From positions 619,780,255-619,844,254 of the forward strand of contig NC_081409.1 in assembly GCF_030272615.1 (NCBI RefSeq): a DNA stretch of 64,000 nt. Reading direction: 5' to 3'. Every line of letters starts with the position of its first letter. Positions within the stretch are counted from its first letter, which is position 1. Positions 37,005-49,413 of this stretch are shown here, piece by piece. The notes under the pieces are model-generated. The model was not told where the DNA came from and did no database searches. It saw only the letters and a program-made list of their open reading frames with translations. Source of the stretch: Cryptomeria japonica (taxonomy: Eukaryota > Streptophyta > Pinopsida > Cupressales > Cupressaceae). The translations under genes were made by a program, and so were the position numbers.

Positions 37005-38788
37005 TAGCACGTTAATCATGAAAGTAATGAGTAATCTTCAAATTTCTAGAAAGGTGATTATGACATGTCAGAAGGGCATAGTCCTAATCAAGAATATTAA
37101 TTTTCTGCACACTTTGTGGGTATGCATTTTAAAAAAGTTGAGTGTCATTTGGAAGAAAGCTCTGAAGTTGCAAAAGCAAAGAAATTGTAAAACAAAATAT
37201 AAAATGGGGGGGATCTAAGAAGAGAGGAACCTGATAATATTCCCAGATGGTGGGAGATGCCTAAGGTTTGGACAAAGCTAGAGAAAGGATTCATGATGAA
37301 TTTCATGGAAAAGTTGGTCAACTATGATAAAGGCAGTGTTAACCTAGAGGTTACTAAAGTTACTGAAAACTGGATAAATGGCTCCTTCAAAATTCATGGT
37401 GTTAGGTTTAAGCTAGATGCGGACCTCATTGCGATGGTCACAGGTATGCCCCATTATGGTCTTAACTTCTTTAGAGACCTGAAAGTGTCTAATAATGTAG
37501 TTAAGCTTTTTCCGCGTAAAGAGAAGGAGAGAGCGAAACTAGGAAAAGCCACGGGGGGGTATAATGATGCTTCCAATATCAAGAAAATTTGGGGTTGTGT
37601 GCTTAATGCAATTATGGAATATATTACTCTGGAGGGTCATTTTACCAAGGTCCACAAATACCATTTTGTGCTTTTAAATAATTTTACACATGAGAAGAGG
37701 ATTTCTCTACCCTATTACCTCTTTAGGTCTCTGTCGTGGTCTCTGAATAAGAATAGCAAGAACCCTTCTTCACCTGTACTTCATTACGGCCCTATTTTGC
37801 TCATTTATGGGCATTGCAAGATTCTAGCTATCCAGGAAAACAAGAGATTGTCAGTGTCACCAAGGAAAGGAAAGAGTAAGATGGAGGAGGGTGGCCTAGC
37901 AAGGATGAGTTGACACAGAGCAAAAAGGGTAAAAAATCCACTGTGGAGAAAATTCAAGAGGACATGGGTAATCAAAAGGATACAGAGGTTGATTTTGAGG
38001 ACATGGGAAAAGATGGAAGTGAGATGGAGACTGATAAGTCTGACGGAGAGGAGAGCTAGAAAGAAGAGGAAGTGGGGGAAGAGGAAGGAGGAGCTGAGGA
38101 TATTTCTAATTAGAATAGCCCTACCCACAATGTGAGTATAAGTAATGTTAATAGCCAGCCAATGGAGGAGTAGGAAAATCATATTAATAAGGAAAGGGAA
38201 ATGGAAACTGAGTAGGAGAAGGATAAGGAGAAATCAAGCAGGGATCAGGATAAAGCTGGAGATGGGATTATTCTAGATAAAATCAAAAACCAGTCTGAGG
38301 CTCGAATGGGTTTTGATAGGTGGGTTTATGAAGGAATCAAGAATCTGGAAAAAAATGATAAGTAGAAGGAAGAGAAGGGAAATAAAATTGAAAGTAACTA
38401 GAAGCAGTGGAAAAAGGGTATGGAGGAAAAAGTGGAGAAGCTAGAAGCTCAAATTAGTAAACTGGAGGAAGGAAAAACAACCATGAAAATTTTTTTGTTA
38501 ATGATTCCAGATATCCTTGCCTCTGTGACTAATAATTTAGAGGAGACTACCAAGTTCCTTGATGGCTCTAGTACTTCCAAACCTGTTGTGGACCTAGATA
38601 TTGATAAGGATGCTATTGAGGCAGGGACTGTGGAAAGTGCTCCTGGTGGTGCAGCAAAAAGAACAAGGGTGAGTATGAAAAAAAATGCTTTGGCCTCTTC
38701 CAAGGATATCCCTATGCTCAGGGATAATATTAAATATTTACAAGGGATTAGCAGAAATTTGGCTAATGCCCTTAAAAACATTAAGTAA
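37005..38788 (+). pseudogene. in-frame extension downstream of LINE ORF2
   Basis: The frame used by the end of RNase H continues through 37005-37250, broken only by TAG, TAA, TAG, TAA, TAA and TAA, all convertible to Gln by one base. It then opens into 37257-37913 (WTKLEKGFMMNF..., LDADLIAMVTGMPHYGLNF, a predicted helical KIWGCVLNAIMEYI and HKYHFVLLNNF). After one frameshift near 37900 an acidic Lys/Glu/Asp-rich segment follows with six stops, all TAG. The end (38420-38788) is a coiled coil. No enzymatic motif is visible. It may be a third LINE ORF or a C-terminal domain of ORF2. The globular part resembles the accessory ORF at 7000-7470. Confidence 0.6.
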
Positions 38789-38975
38789 TTTGTTTTTTGT
38801 CTTTTTTCTGTTATGGTTGAATGTTGTTGGTTTTGTTGGGCTTTTATGCTTATTTTTGCTCAGAACTGTGCTAGTTTTTTGGTAGAATGTCTTTTCTTGT
38901 TTCTTAATGCTATTATCTTTTAAGGATCTTGTGTAAAGGGCTTCATGATCCCTTCAAAACCTTTTTTTCCCATAA

Positions 38976-40193
38976 TCAAAAACTCTCTATTTCCATCCAC
39001 TATGTAATATACACCAAAAAAAACCTTATACTCCCATTATTAGAACACATGAACCCAAAATACCTGATTTTCCAATGCATGTTATTCCACATCACTAGCT
39101 AGACTACATGCTATACTATATTTTTGTTCATCCTATGATAGTAATTGAACATCTATAATTGACCTTTCATATTTGTCCATAGCTATGTAGAACTCCATTA
39201 TATAGCATATAGTGCTTTGTAAATCCTACAAGTACTAGTAGATAGGAAAATCCTACCATCTCCCTGATATGATCAACGATATCACCAAACTAGCAACATG
39301 ATTAATGAGAATCATACCATTGATAAAATAATGATTCAATATAAATTATATAGCACAAATATTTTTCCCATAATCAAGTAGAAAACCAAAAATGTCATGT
39401 CATATAATATCTAACTTTTGTGCTTATGAAAATTTTAAAACTACCAAATTTCCATATCCTATAATATGAGTATGACTATTTTTGGATCTAGCATTTGGTT
39501 CATATTTAATCACCAAAATTAAAAATCACACTTATTGGTCAATCATCAAGATGAGAAAAGAGGACGGTTCACATAGTGTAATATAAAATGTTGATAACTA
39601 TTTTACATTATAAAATCAAGAAGCACTTATACCCATTTTAAAAACTGTCAAGATTTCATACCAAAATTTATTAGGCCACAACATTTACTAAATTATAGAC
39701 AAGTGGTCTCCTCTCATTCAATATTATAGGATACTAATCACTTGATACTAAAAGATGAAATGAAAACCTCTATTTTTTCACTTATATAATGTATGTTTGC
39801 ATTGTAAATTATGCATCCATATTAGTATAATAAGTAATAGATTCAAATAAAATCATCATATTCGACATCTAGATATAGAATATTGGTGATGAAATAGTCA
39901 TTATATACTATCCATTTTCTATATTCAATGAATAATAATTTTCTACATGTAGATTTGTAATATATTAACATTATAACAAAACAACATGTGCTTCATAGGA
40001 AATCAAATGACTAGTGGTTAAGGGGAGTATAATGAAAGAAACAATAAATTGTTGGTAAAATAAACTTACACAATATGTTTACCACCCACTACATGTAATC
40101 ATTTTAATATAAATTCATTATGTTGAATGGGAATAACATCATATTTCTTTGCATGGATCCTAACAATCGGATACATAATAACTAACATAATTT
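38976..40193. other. AT-rich spacer, nothing recognised
   Basis: About 1.2 kb of AT-rich DNA without ORFs, tandem repeats or element ends. The sequence just before 40194 (AATTT) would be the target site of the Copia element, whose other end lies outside the window. Confidence 0.45.
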
Positions 40194-41153
40194 TGTTGGC
40201 ATATGTGCAAGAGTATGATGACATGATGATATTGTATGTTGTCATTGATGTCAATATGCTGAGAAGTGAATAGGTATATTGAAGTTAAGCAACTGGCAAA
40301 GAGAACTGGTATGGTGGTGTAAACCGGTATATGTGCAATAAGTGAAGTGGTATGCTTGTCCAAGTGAACCAGTATGATGTTGTGACCCGGAACTGGTATG
40401 TCAGAATGAGAAACGGTACATGGAATGTGGTAGGACTACCAGTTGGTAGTCTTAGCTTCAGGGTTTCTAGCTGAAGTGTTCCAAGCCTGTGTGATTCAAC
40501 TGATGACATTGTGTGATGAGTTAGCATTGTAATGGAGATTAGATCGTGTTGCCAAGTCAGCCTCGTGCACGTGAAGGATCTTGCATGAAGGAGATTGATC
40601 CTATCTACCTCAGGAATGTGTGAAGTCTTTGCAAATGGTGGAGAACACGTGATGGGTTATCACCTTGATGAAGTGGTGAAGAATGAATGATGGAGAATGT
40701 CTTGAGATCTGTTCAAGCCTATTGTATTCAAATGCAAAGTGCTCAATGGTCAGGATTGAATCGGTCAATTGCTTAACCTAAGTGTTTAGGGTTTAGGGTT
40801 TATGTTGCCGACCTATGTGTGTTCTATAAGGTCGATGTTATGTTTCATGTTGAGGTTGTTGGCAAATGTTGTGTGTGTATCTAAGTGCAGAGATATGTGA
40901 TTCTTACTAGACCAGATAAGACAATTGATACCTGCATAGTGTGTGTGCAGAAGGAAGGAACTAAAGCAGATCTGCATTGGCATTGAGTGCTATTACCAAA
41001 TCATTATAATACCTATTGATCTGTAACTACTTCAACAGTTGGAAAATCCCTTAACTGGGTAGCTTTAACCAACTTGCTATAAATCCTTTAACAGGGTAAC
41101 TCAAAGCCATTGAGTTCATAAAATCCTTTAACAAGGTAACCTCTAACAGGGTT
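40194..41153 (+). repeat. 5' LTR of the Copia element, first part
   Basis: Starts TGTTGGCATATGTGCAAG and stops at ACCTCTAACAGGGTT, where the Gypsy element begins. GGGTT (41149-41153) is the target duplication. Confidence 0.9.
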
Positions 41154-42093
41154 TGTTGTCTTCAAAATTTGATTCACCTCAACATCCTTATAATAAAATG
41201 ATTAAACTCTGTGCAGAAGAGATATTAAAGGGAAGGAAACTCTTAGGACAACATATGACAAGGTTTGATTTAACCTTCTACACTTTGGACTTACTTAGAG
41301 TCCAGGCGGGTATACCTTTGTGAACTAAATTCACACTTTCAAAAGATAAATCCATAGCAAACCAATCCAGAAAAGCAGTGGATCTAAACACCTTGAAACC
41401 AACTGAAACAAAGGAATGAAAATTATACTCATATTCAATATTTTGATCTACAAAACATGCAGTAGACAACCTTGATCTATACCAGTGCCTTATCCAAGGT
41501 CACAAAGTCATCTAAATTCAAACAATACTCCCCAAATAGAATATCTTCACACATCCCATTGGCTCGGCTTCTGTTAATCCTTATATATGCCTGACATACT
41601 TGAGACTTTATGCACACCAAATCAAATTATGCTCATCAAGATTCAAAATATCCTACAAAGAATTTACTGGTAGAGGCGATCCCTACATATTTAATTTCCC
41701 TCCTAAAGAGAAAAGCTAGTGAACACATCTACTGAAAATTGCCTTACAATCCCCATTCAAAAAAAATAACCCTGGATTATTCAGAATGAAATAGTAAATA
41801 ATTGCAAACACATTTGAAGACGACACAAAGTTTTTACTCAAAATCGATGGTCTGTATATTGATATTATCTTCAAGAAAGTATTACAAAAACTTTTGAATA
41901 TTCTCCATTAAAATTAGAAAAGCTCAGATAAATTTTTTGCAGCGTTTTCTTACAATTCTTTGCGATCCTTTTTCCACCAGTCCTGGTATCCATTTATAAC
42001 AATATGGATGCAAATATCTTTGGAATTTCCTAGGAGAATTTGTTACAATTATTGCTTCTCAAGAAGAAGTTACAAAACCTTTTGCAAAAATAG

Positions 42094-45000
42094 TTACAAG
42101 TCCTTTTCAACCTCTACAACTTCTTCAACTTGCTGTTCGGTTGCAACCTCTTCTAACTATTCAGGAGTGCCCTCTAACTGCTCTGCATCCTGGATGGCAT
42201 ATTTTGTTGTCTATTCATTGTACACATCATCAGTTGGCCACATGAAATTAATCACTTTTGTCTAAGCCTTGGTCAACCTTTTCTCAGAATTTCTCATCAT
42301 GTTGACTTCTGAATTGAGAAAACCATAATGAGACTTGATTTTCTCTATCTCCTGAATTGTTACAACAAAGAAGGAAGCATCATCTAGATCAAAAATTCCT
42401 TTAATTTTGGCTGACAGTTTGACCTCTAATTCCTTGAGCCACACTTGTTTGTCCTTCAGTTGATCTAGGCTAGCAAAAACTCCTGGGAGCAACTCAAAAA
42501 CCTGATCAATGTACTCCTTTTTGTACAAGTTAATTTTCCTATCAGCATTACACACCCCTTTTGCTAATTTTACTAGGTCTTTGGTGGTGTCACAAGTGGA
42601 TTTGATGATAGGATTGGCCCCTGCTTCATCATAACATGCACAAATAGACTCCAAGTCCTTCTCTCTGGGCTTCCATTTATCCAAAATAGGTGTCAAAACG
42701 GCCTTATCTCCATTGAGCTCATTCCTCATATCCAAAATCTTGTGTATGCTATTATATAGCAATGAGGCACTCATTGTATCTGCAAAACTTGAAATAGTAG
42801 CCCTTACTCTATCCTCATATTTCTTGGCATACAGGGACTGATCTTGTTTCAAATTCTCTAGCTCTTGAAGAGTAATCTCAATTATCTGGGAGCTGGAGGG
42901 TGCTGGAGATGGTGGGTACTCAATGATGGGACTACTAGGTGGAGGTCTTGCAGGAGAAGAGGAGATCATCAGTGTTGAAGACTCACCTTGATGGTACTGT
43001 CCTATCAACTGGCTTTGCAGCTTAGCAATGATGCTATCTCTACCTCTTACCTCTTCCTTAACACTATTACAGGCCTTCAAAATTGTCTCCAACTTGACTT
43101 GGAGGTCTTCTTTCTCCTTGGCCTCCTTTTTTGCTACTGCAACACTAAACTTTGCAGTAGTGCTAGTAGCTTCTACAACCCCTATGTTCTGCACTCTCTT
43201 TACTATCATTCCACAAAGGTAGCTTGATCCCAGGGTATATTTACTTCTCTTACTCTCATCTCTCTTGAGAGACCACATGACGAGCGTAGCATTATCCTTG
43301 CTGAAAGTGATTCCCTCCATGGGCTTAGTTTCTTTCCTTACTGCCTCCAGAACCAGGCAATTTGCTATATCCCACTCAACGAGAATAAGCACTCCAGCTT
43401 GTGCCACCATATCTCTCCCTTGCTCAGGAGTGATGGTCTTAAATTCTTCCATCATTTCCTATTTTATTTCTTCCTCTACTAGAGCTGGATCTTTTTTAGG
43501 CTTCTCACCTTTTCTCTTCTCGCATCTTGCATTGTATTTATCTATATTTTGTTTCCATACAAACTGCATTAATGCTCCTGAGGTAAGAAAATTGTTGTTA
43601 GCCAAGAAGTCATCACTGGCTTGCTTTATCTCAGGATCCAACTCTTGGCCTTTAAGTTCAGTGGTATTAATGTTCATTTCAGCAGCAAGGGGTTCTTCTG
43701 GCATACCCTCCTCTACTTCATCATATGTATAGGCAATTTCTCCTAGACTGCCTAACTGCAAAAGTTGCTCAGCTGCTACTTGCTCATCTCCTATGTGGAT
43801 AGGGGATTCGGATGGAGAGTAAAAAGGTGTATCAGATGGTATTTCTTTTCCTACTCTCTACTTCTTAGGGCTCTCTTGGATGTCAATAACATCTTGTATC
43901 TTCCTCTTTCCTTTGGAGGTAGAGGGCTCACCTGTTGTGGGCATCAACACACTATAACTAGATTTCTTGTGTAGTGTGTAATCACTAGGAGGGATTGCTT
44001 TGGTGGAGGCAGACCTACTTAGAATCATTCTTACTTTTCAAGGTTTCTTTTAATCACAGCTTCCCTTTTCTCCTTTAGGGTTTGCATCACATCCTCAAAG
44101 CAAGCAATTAAAAGCTTTATTTTCTCCTCAAAAGGGAAAAAGCTAGACAATGGGTCATAGCTGGCATCAAACTGATGCACAAAGTCTAAGGCTTTCTTAT
44201 AAGCCACCCATTTTTCTTTCCTCAGTTCCTGCTCATCCAAATCAAACTCATTTCTAATGAGCTCCTCAAGAAACTGAACTTGATGGAGTCTACCTCTGCA
44301 CATAGCTCTCTTTCTAAACATGCCATTGAAGATGTCTTCTGGATCAGCACAAATGGATACTGCAGTTGACAAATGATAAGGTTTGAGAAAGTCTTCAAAA
44401 CAATTCCAACCTCCCTTGGTTATTATAAATTAATGGGCTATGGTAACAGTAGGGAAAATAGTCTCTTTACCCCTGCCTGTCAGCTCTGCCTCCTGTACAC
44501 TTCCAATTTGTCTGAGGACTTCTGCAATTCCCACTTTGAGAGGGACCTGATAGGGCAACAAAAATGGAGTGCCTTTAAAACCAAAAACTCTGAAAACTGT
44601 TGAGACTGGGTATAGATAAATGTCACCCCAATTATGAACAATCTTTATATTCTCTGCAAATTCTTTTGGTCTAATAAATTCCAAAAGAACCTTGGGGATT
44701 CTTGGATTTTTTGAGCAGAGGAGAGTCCTAATCTTGGATGCAAAATATTTATCAAATTTTAAGAAACTGGCATCCTCTCTGTCCCATGACAACACAGTAC
44801 TCCATAGTTGCACTGGCATCTTTTCTCCTTCCTTCTCTTTGATGAGGTTCAATCCACTAGCAAAGTAATCACCACCTTTGAAGAAAAATAGATGCATAAG
44901 GAGTGAATACCATCCAAAAGGTCTATCCACCTTCACATTTTTTATTCCTATTAGCCCTCCATGGATAGCATCAGCAATGAAAGAAGCATAATCAAATGTT

Positions 45001-45725
45001 ACTGCAAGGGAAGGATTCAAAATCTAAGCAATCATTAGCAAGTAGTGATTGGGCATATTTGTCTCAGCATCTTCTCCCAAAATCTAGCAGAGTGCCGAAT
45101 ACATTCCCTTAGCCTTGAGGGTGAATAGATTCAATGAGAAGGGCACTTCTGTGTTGGTTCCTACAACTGTCAACCCACCTATCTTCACAAAAAATTCCTT
45201 AAGAGGCCCATTTCTAAGATGATTCCTCTATGCACCATATACTTGAGCTAATGATTTGAAGTTTATGGGTTCCAGATAATTTGTAAACTCATTGAGCCCA
45301 AAAGCACTTCTCAACTCTTCATTATTAATTTCAATAAGGGCTTTTCAATTTATGTCCCTAAAGCTTCTTGTAACTAGATCATAATTATGTGCAATTTGAG
45401 TCAATAGATCCATGTCCATCAATACCCCTAGAACTACCAACTTCCCTACATCTAATTCTAAGATGCTATTTTGTGGGGCTGGAGAATTCCTCATTCCAAA
45501 TCCAACCTTGAATAACCCCAACCCAGACAATCCGACCTGTGGATCTCTCAACCAATTGCCCTTATCATATAGCCCTTCTCCTATCTTCAAACGAGGAGCT
45601 CTAGGCACTAATTCTTTTACTTTTGATGCCTGGTTAGTTGACAACGTCAACTGCTCAAGAAAATCATCACAAATGGCCCTCTCCTGATAATTAACCTTCC
45701 TGGAAAACTCTCTCTTAGGTGCCAT
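42094..45725 (-). pseudogene. ORF inside the left LTR, about 1,200 codons
   Basis: ATG at 45725 (MAPKREFSRK). Frame kept to about 44034, then a one-base deletion (TTTT versus TTTTT in the right copy), then open to a TAA at 42094. Stops include TGA 45345, TAG 45228, TAG 45084, TAG 45024, TAA 44430, TAG 43857, TAG 43456 and TAG 42262. The N-terminal half looks globular and hydrophobic (FDYASFIADAIHGG, RPFGWYSLLMHLFFF). The centre has basic and Pro/Ser-rich linkers (SSPARPPPSSPII). The C-terminal 250 residues are helical and charged. No enzyme, envelope, membrane-anchor or signal-peptide pattern is convincing. Unknown function; a large additional ORF in U3/R of a plant LTR is unusual. Confidence 0.7.
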
Positions 45726-46229
45726 TTTGAAAATGTAAGAAATCAAAATACTACCCCCAAATGGTTCAGTGACAAATTAAGACCCTAATTAAAACACCAC
45801 AAAGAAATTACCACAAAAGAGTACAAGAAAACCTGATTTTAGCTCGAAGGAATCTTCTCTACAACTGAATTGACTCGCTCTATATCTTAAGACAAAAGCT
45901 CTGTATCTCCTCTTCTGCAACAATTCTTTTCAATGATACCCTTACTCAATTGACAGGAGATCATATTTGGTACTCAGGGTCTTAATTGCGACATTGATTC
46001 TGCATGCTTAGGCCATCCCTTCAGAATTAAATTCATGACAGAATTTGTATTTTTCGCTCCAATGGGCCACAACATTCCTGCAATTCTTTCCTTTCGCACT
46101 TTCATTGTTTTGTAAATCATAACCTTCAGGTAATTTTGTTAAAAGAAATCACACCAACCATCCAATCAAAAGAGACTTGATCGGCTGTTATACTGACTTA
46201 ACATTCTTGCCTTCACACTAGGCCCCACC

Positions 46230-47545
46230 TCCTTTTCGCCATTTTGCAGACTTTATCTTTCAAGCACTTCTCCTTCACGAAACTACACCAGATGTTAGAT
46301 GGAATCTTAACTACTTGGCATTTAACTCTCATCGGGACCACCGACATCTTTATTAACTGCACCTTTACCTTGACTGCTAGCGGTCTTTCGCTATTTCGTG
46401 GAGCTTAAACATCTATCAACTTCGGGCTGCAAAACAACGTGAAGCATTGGAATAATTCGGAGATGACCATCCTTTAAGGGAAACCTTTTATGCCTGCTTT
46501 GCCTACGCCACCTTTTTATTGGTTAATGACTACCACGTGGTGCTCAACCATTGGTTTTAGAAAACTATTCAAGCCCAATTCAACATTCGCCACGTGTCTC
46601 TCCCTTTTACCACCGGTTACACCTTGGCGAGCCCTCAGCTTCTTCTGAAACCACATGTCCACAGACACATCACCATCTAGATTGACACTTGGACAAACCC
46701 TTTTTACTTTCGCTATTTCGTGAAGCATATCCTTCAAGCATCTCGCAACTGCAAAATAGCACTGGCCGTTGGATCAAAATGAAGTTGAACCTCCTTTATC
46801 CTCATGTTTTATCTGCCTTCAGGGATGAAAATCCTTTTCACCATTTTGTAGGGCATAAAGCATGAGCATCTTACCCTTGCGAATTCACGTGGGCCATTAG
46901 GTTATTTTCTATTTTCTCGATGCTTAACCATCTGAACTAACTTTGGTGAACATGGGCCCTCCAACTCAACCTCAAACACTTGGCATCTAGTCACTTTCAT
47001 AGCTGACGTGTCAGTTTTTCATTTGCTGAGAGAAACACTGGGTTCCACCTCACTTTCACCACCTATATTTTCCAGGTCACCTCTTATCCCGCGGCATGAC
47101 TCACTTCTGGGACCCACCTTCTTTTAACCCTTGGACCTTCTTTACTGACTATTGTGGCCTCTGCCACGTGCAACCATCTCACTCACTCTATATACCAGCT
47201 AGACTATCTACTTGGAGTACCACATCATTTTACCACTTCATGAAAGATAACTGTCGAGCATTTTCATCCTACGAAACAGCGCGAACAGTCCGATCAAATG
47301 GGACTTGATCACCCTTTAGTCACTTAGAAAATCCTTGCATGTAGGGTCCCACCAAATTCTTTCACCATTTCATGAAAGGTATTTTGCTTGCAAGTTCAGG
47401 CTATAAAATAATGCCAGCCGTTGGATCTTGGACAAGATGAGACCTCTTTAATCCAGGCCAAAATCATCATTTAGAACACATTTCCTTTTCGCTATTTTGT
47501 GGGTCTTAAACCATGCGTAACTTTGCCTAATGAAATAGCGAAAAC
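46230..47545. promoter_or_regulatory. cluster of TTTCGC(C/T)ATTTCG motifs upstream of the LTR ORF
   Basis: Forward or reverse copies at about 46233, 46275, 46385, 46708, 46750, 46834, 47213, 47268, 47361, 47410, 47488 and 47530, for example CTTTCGCTATTTCGTGGA and GAAATAGCGAAA. Many are CpG-decayed here but intact in the right LTR, or the reverse. The position, upstream of the ORF in the LTR (U3-like), suggests repeated cis-elements; the role is inferred. Confidence 0.5.
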
Positions 47546-47875
47546 CATAGATCTTCCTGAGAGATGCGCACCACTTACTGGGCCCGACAACATTAGGAGG
47601 AAAATATATAAGGCGTAAAATCTCATGATTATTTCAAATGACCGCCTAGGCAAATGACAAAGGGGGACACTTTCTACAAACCTGGGACCCATTACTTAAG
47701 TGGATAAAGTAATGAAGAAATAGAACCAGAGGGTTTTCTAATAAAACATTGAATGATTTAAAACTAAAAACCCTAAACCCTTAGGACCTAACATAGGGCT
47801 GAATCAATTGATAGCATGCCTTACTCAAAATTTCAAGAACCTAGCCAATTATGGAAAAGGAAAATGGTGATAACA

Positions 47876-48021
47876 ACGGCTCTGACTGGGGATGGTTGAT
47901 CGCAAGATCAATACAAGAAAACTCAAAAACTTTGGAGAAATAGACCAAAACACAGACCCAAATAGAAAAAACAAGGAAGAAACAAAATATGTACAAACAA
48001 AGGACCTATTGTGCATGGATG
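47876..48021 (-). other. spacer between integrase and 3' LTR
   Basis: 146 bp. No clear polypurine tract. Instead GGCTCTGACTGGGGATGG (plus strand) abuts the LTR, and its counterpart is conserved in the decayed relative at 27955-27972. Confidence 0.45.
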
Positions 48022-49413
48022 TCAAGAGAAATAATGTTTTAGGAATTGTCCATGCACTGTAAATTCATGTACTTCATCATTCATATTCTTCACAAAATAC
48101 GAATCCTTACCATTTAAGTCACAGACCACAAAAGGGCCAATCCATAATGATTCAAATTTTTTATGTTTTCCCTTGTCTTGTCCTTTTTCATTCCACTGAA
48201 GAACCATGTCATCAATTTGAAGCTTCCTTAATGATGTCCTTTTATCAAAAAGGTATTTAGACTGCAATTGGATCTTCTGATTTCTTCTGTGAGCTAAAGC
48301 TCTGAGCTCTTCCACCTCCACAATTTGGATCATTCTATTTTCCATAGGTTCAGATAGCTCCATATCCTCATCTTGTAAGAACTTGTAAACTGGAAGAAGA
48401 TTATTCACTAGCAATCTGACCTGAGCACCATAAAACAGTTGAAAAGGTGACATTCCAATGGCCTTTTTTACTATTATTTTATCTGCCCATAGAGCTAACT
48501 TCAATTTTTGATCCCAAGATCTTTTATTTTCTTCCAAGATTTTCTTGGTGATGTTTAAAAGACTTTTATTGCTGGATCCTGCTTGTCCATTCCCCTGAGG
48601 GTGATAAGGTGAAGAGTAAGACATGAGTATTCCATGACTGGTATAAAAGCCTACAAACTCTTTTGATCTGAAACACATGGCATTATCCATCACCAATTTT
48701 GTAGGTATTCCAAATCTAGTTACAACATTATCCATCAGGAAATCAATGACAACCTTACTTGTAGCTCTTCTTGTAGGAATAGCTTCTATCCATTTTGTGA
48801 AATAGTCAGTGGCAACTATGATCCATCTGTGACCTCTCCCTAACCTCTCAACAATCTCTCCAATAAAATCAATTCCCCACTGGACAAAAGGGGCTTCCAC
48901 TGTGACTGGATTTAGGGGCAAGGCTCCTTCATACTTTAGCTTGGATGAAAACTTCTGACAGGGGTCACATTTCCGAACATATGTATGAGCATATTTGAAT
49001 AAGGTAGGCCAATAGTATCCAACCTAGATTATCTTACCAGTAGTGGTCTTATCAGAGTAGTGGCCTCCACATACTCCATCATGCATTTCAATCAATACTC
49101 ATTTAGCCTAGAATTCATCCAAACACATTAGTAATTCTCCATCTCTTTTTCTCTAGAACATATCACCTTGAATGAGCACATATTTTTGGGACTTGAGTTT
49201 CAAAGTTCTTTTTTGATTATGTGTCATTCCTTCTAAGAATGCAGCATCTCTTAGGAATTTGACTATCTCTGAGTACCAAGGTTGCCTTTCAATGCTAGTG
49301 ACAGAAGCACCTCCGAATTCAACATTATGTATTTCAACATTCATAAGATTAGACTCAGTCATGAGTTTAGCTAAACCTAAACCTCTTACCAATTTGGTAA
49401 TCTTTATCTCCAA
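48022..49413 (-). pseudogene. integrase of the giant element, catalytic Glu lost
   Basis: An H2C2 zinc-finger region (GVCGGHYSDKTT... CDPCQK, about 49100-48950) precedes the core in 48022-48921: WGIDFIGEI (first Asp), KLVMDNAMCF (second Asp, residue 79 of that segment) and YHPQGNGQAG. The residue 35 positions after the second Asp should be Glu; here it is Gly (codon GGA at 48577-48579). The C-terminal domain ends VHGQFLKHYFS with TGA at 48022. Stops upstream are TAG (49153), TAG, TGA and TAG within about 49030-49130. Family role: joining cDNA to host DNA. Both the DDE change and the stops make this copy inactive. Confidence 0.85.

Larger units (their letters stand above)
31727..38975 (+). mobile_element. 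L1-like LINE with RNase H and a C-terminal extension
   Basis: Non-LTR retrotransposon: ORF1 remnant with a zinc knuckle; ORF2 with endonuclease, RT, zf-RVT-like region and RNase H; then an extra coding region in the same frame; then a T/A-rich tail ending near CAAAACCTTTTTTTCCCATAATC. It begins inside ORF1, so it is probably 5'-truncated. I could not identify a target-site duplication, and both ends are approximate. Many in-frame stops and several frameshifts make it inactive. Confidence 0.8.
41154..47875 (-). repeat. 3' LTR of the giant Gypsy element
   Basis: Starts (plus strand) TGTTGTCTTCAAAATTTG and ends GGTGATAACA. Collinear with 55086-61828 throughout. The two ORF-flanking zones differ mostly at CG/TG/CA positions. 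It contains the LTR ORF at 42094-45725. Confidence 0.9.

Noticed and set aside
37257-37913. Stand-alone host gene
   Set aside because: It is in frame with decayed LINE ORF2 and followed by the LINE tail; no introns, promoter or independent boundary visible.
47764-47779. CCCTAAACCC, a plant telomere-like word
   Set aside because: Single short occurrence, repeated only at the matching LTR position; not an interstitial telomere array.
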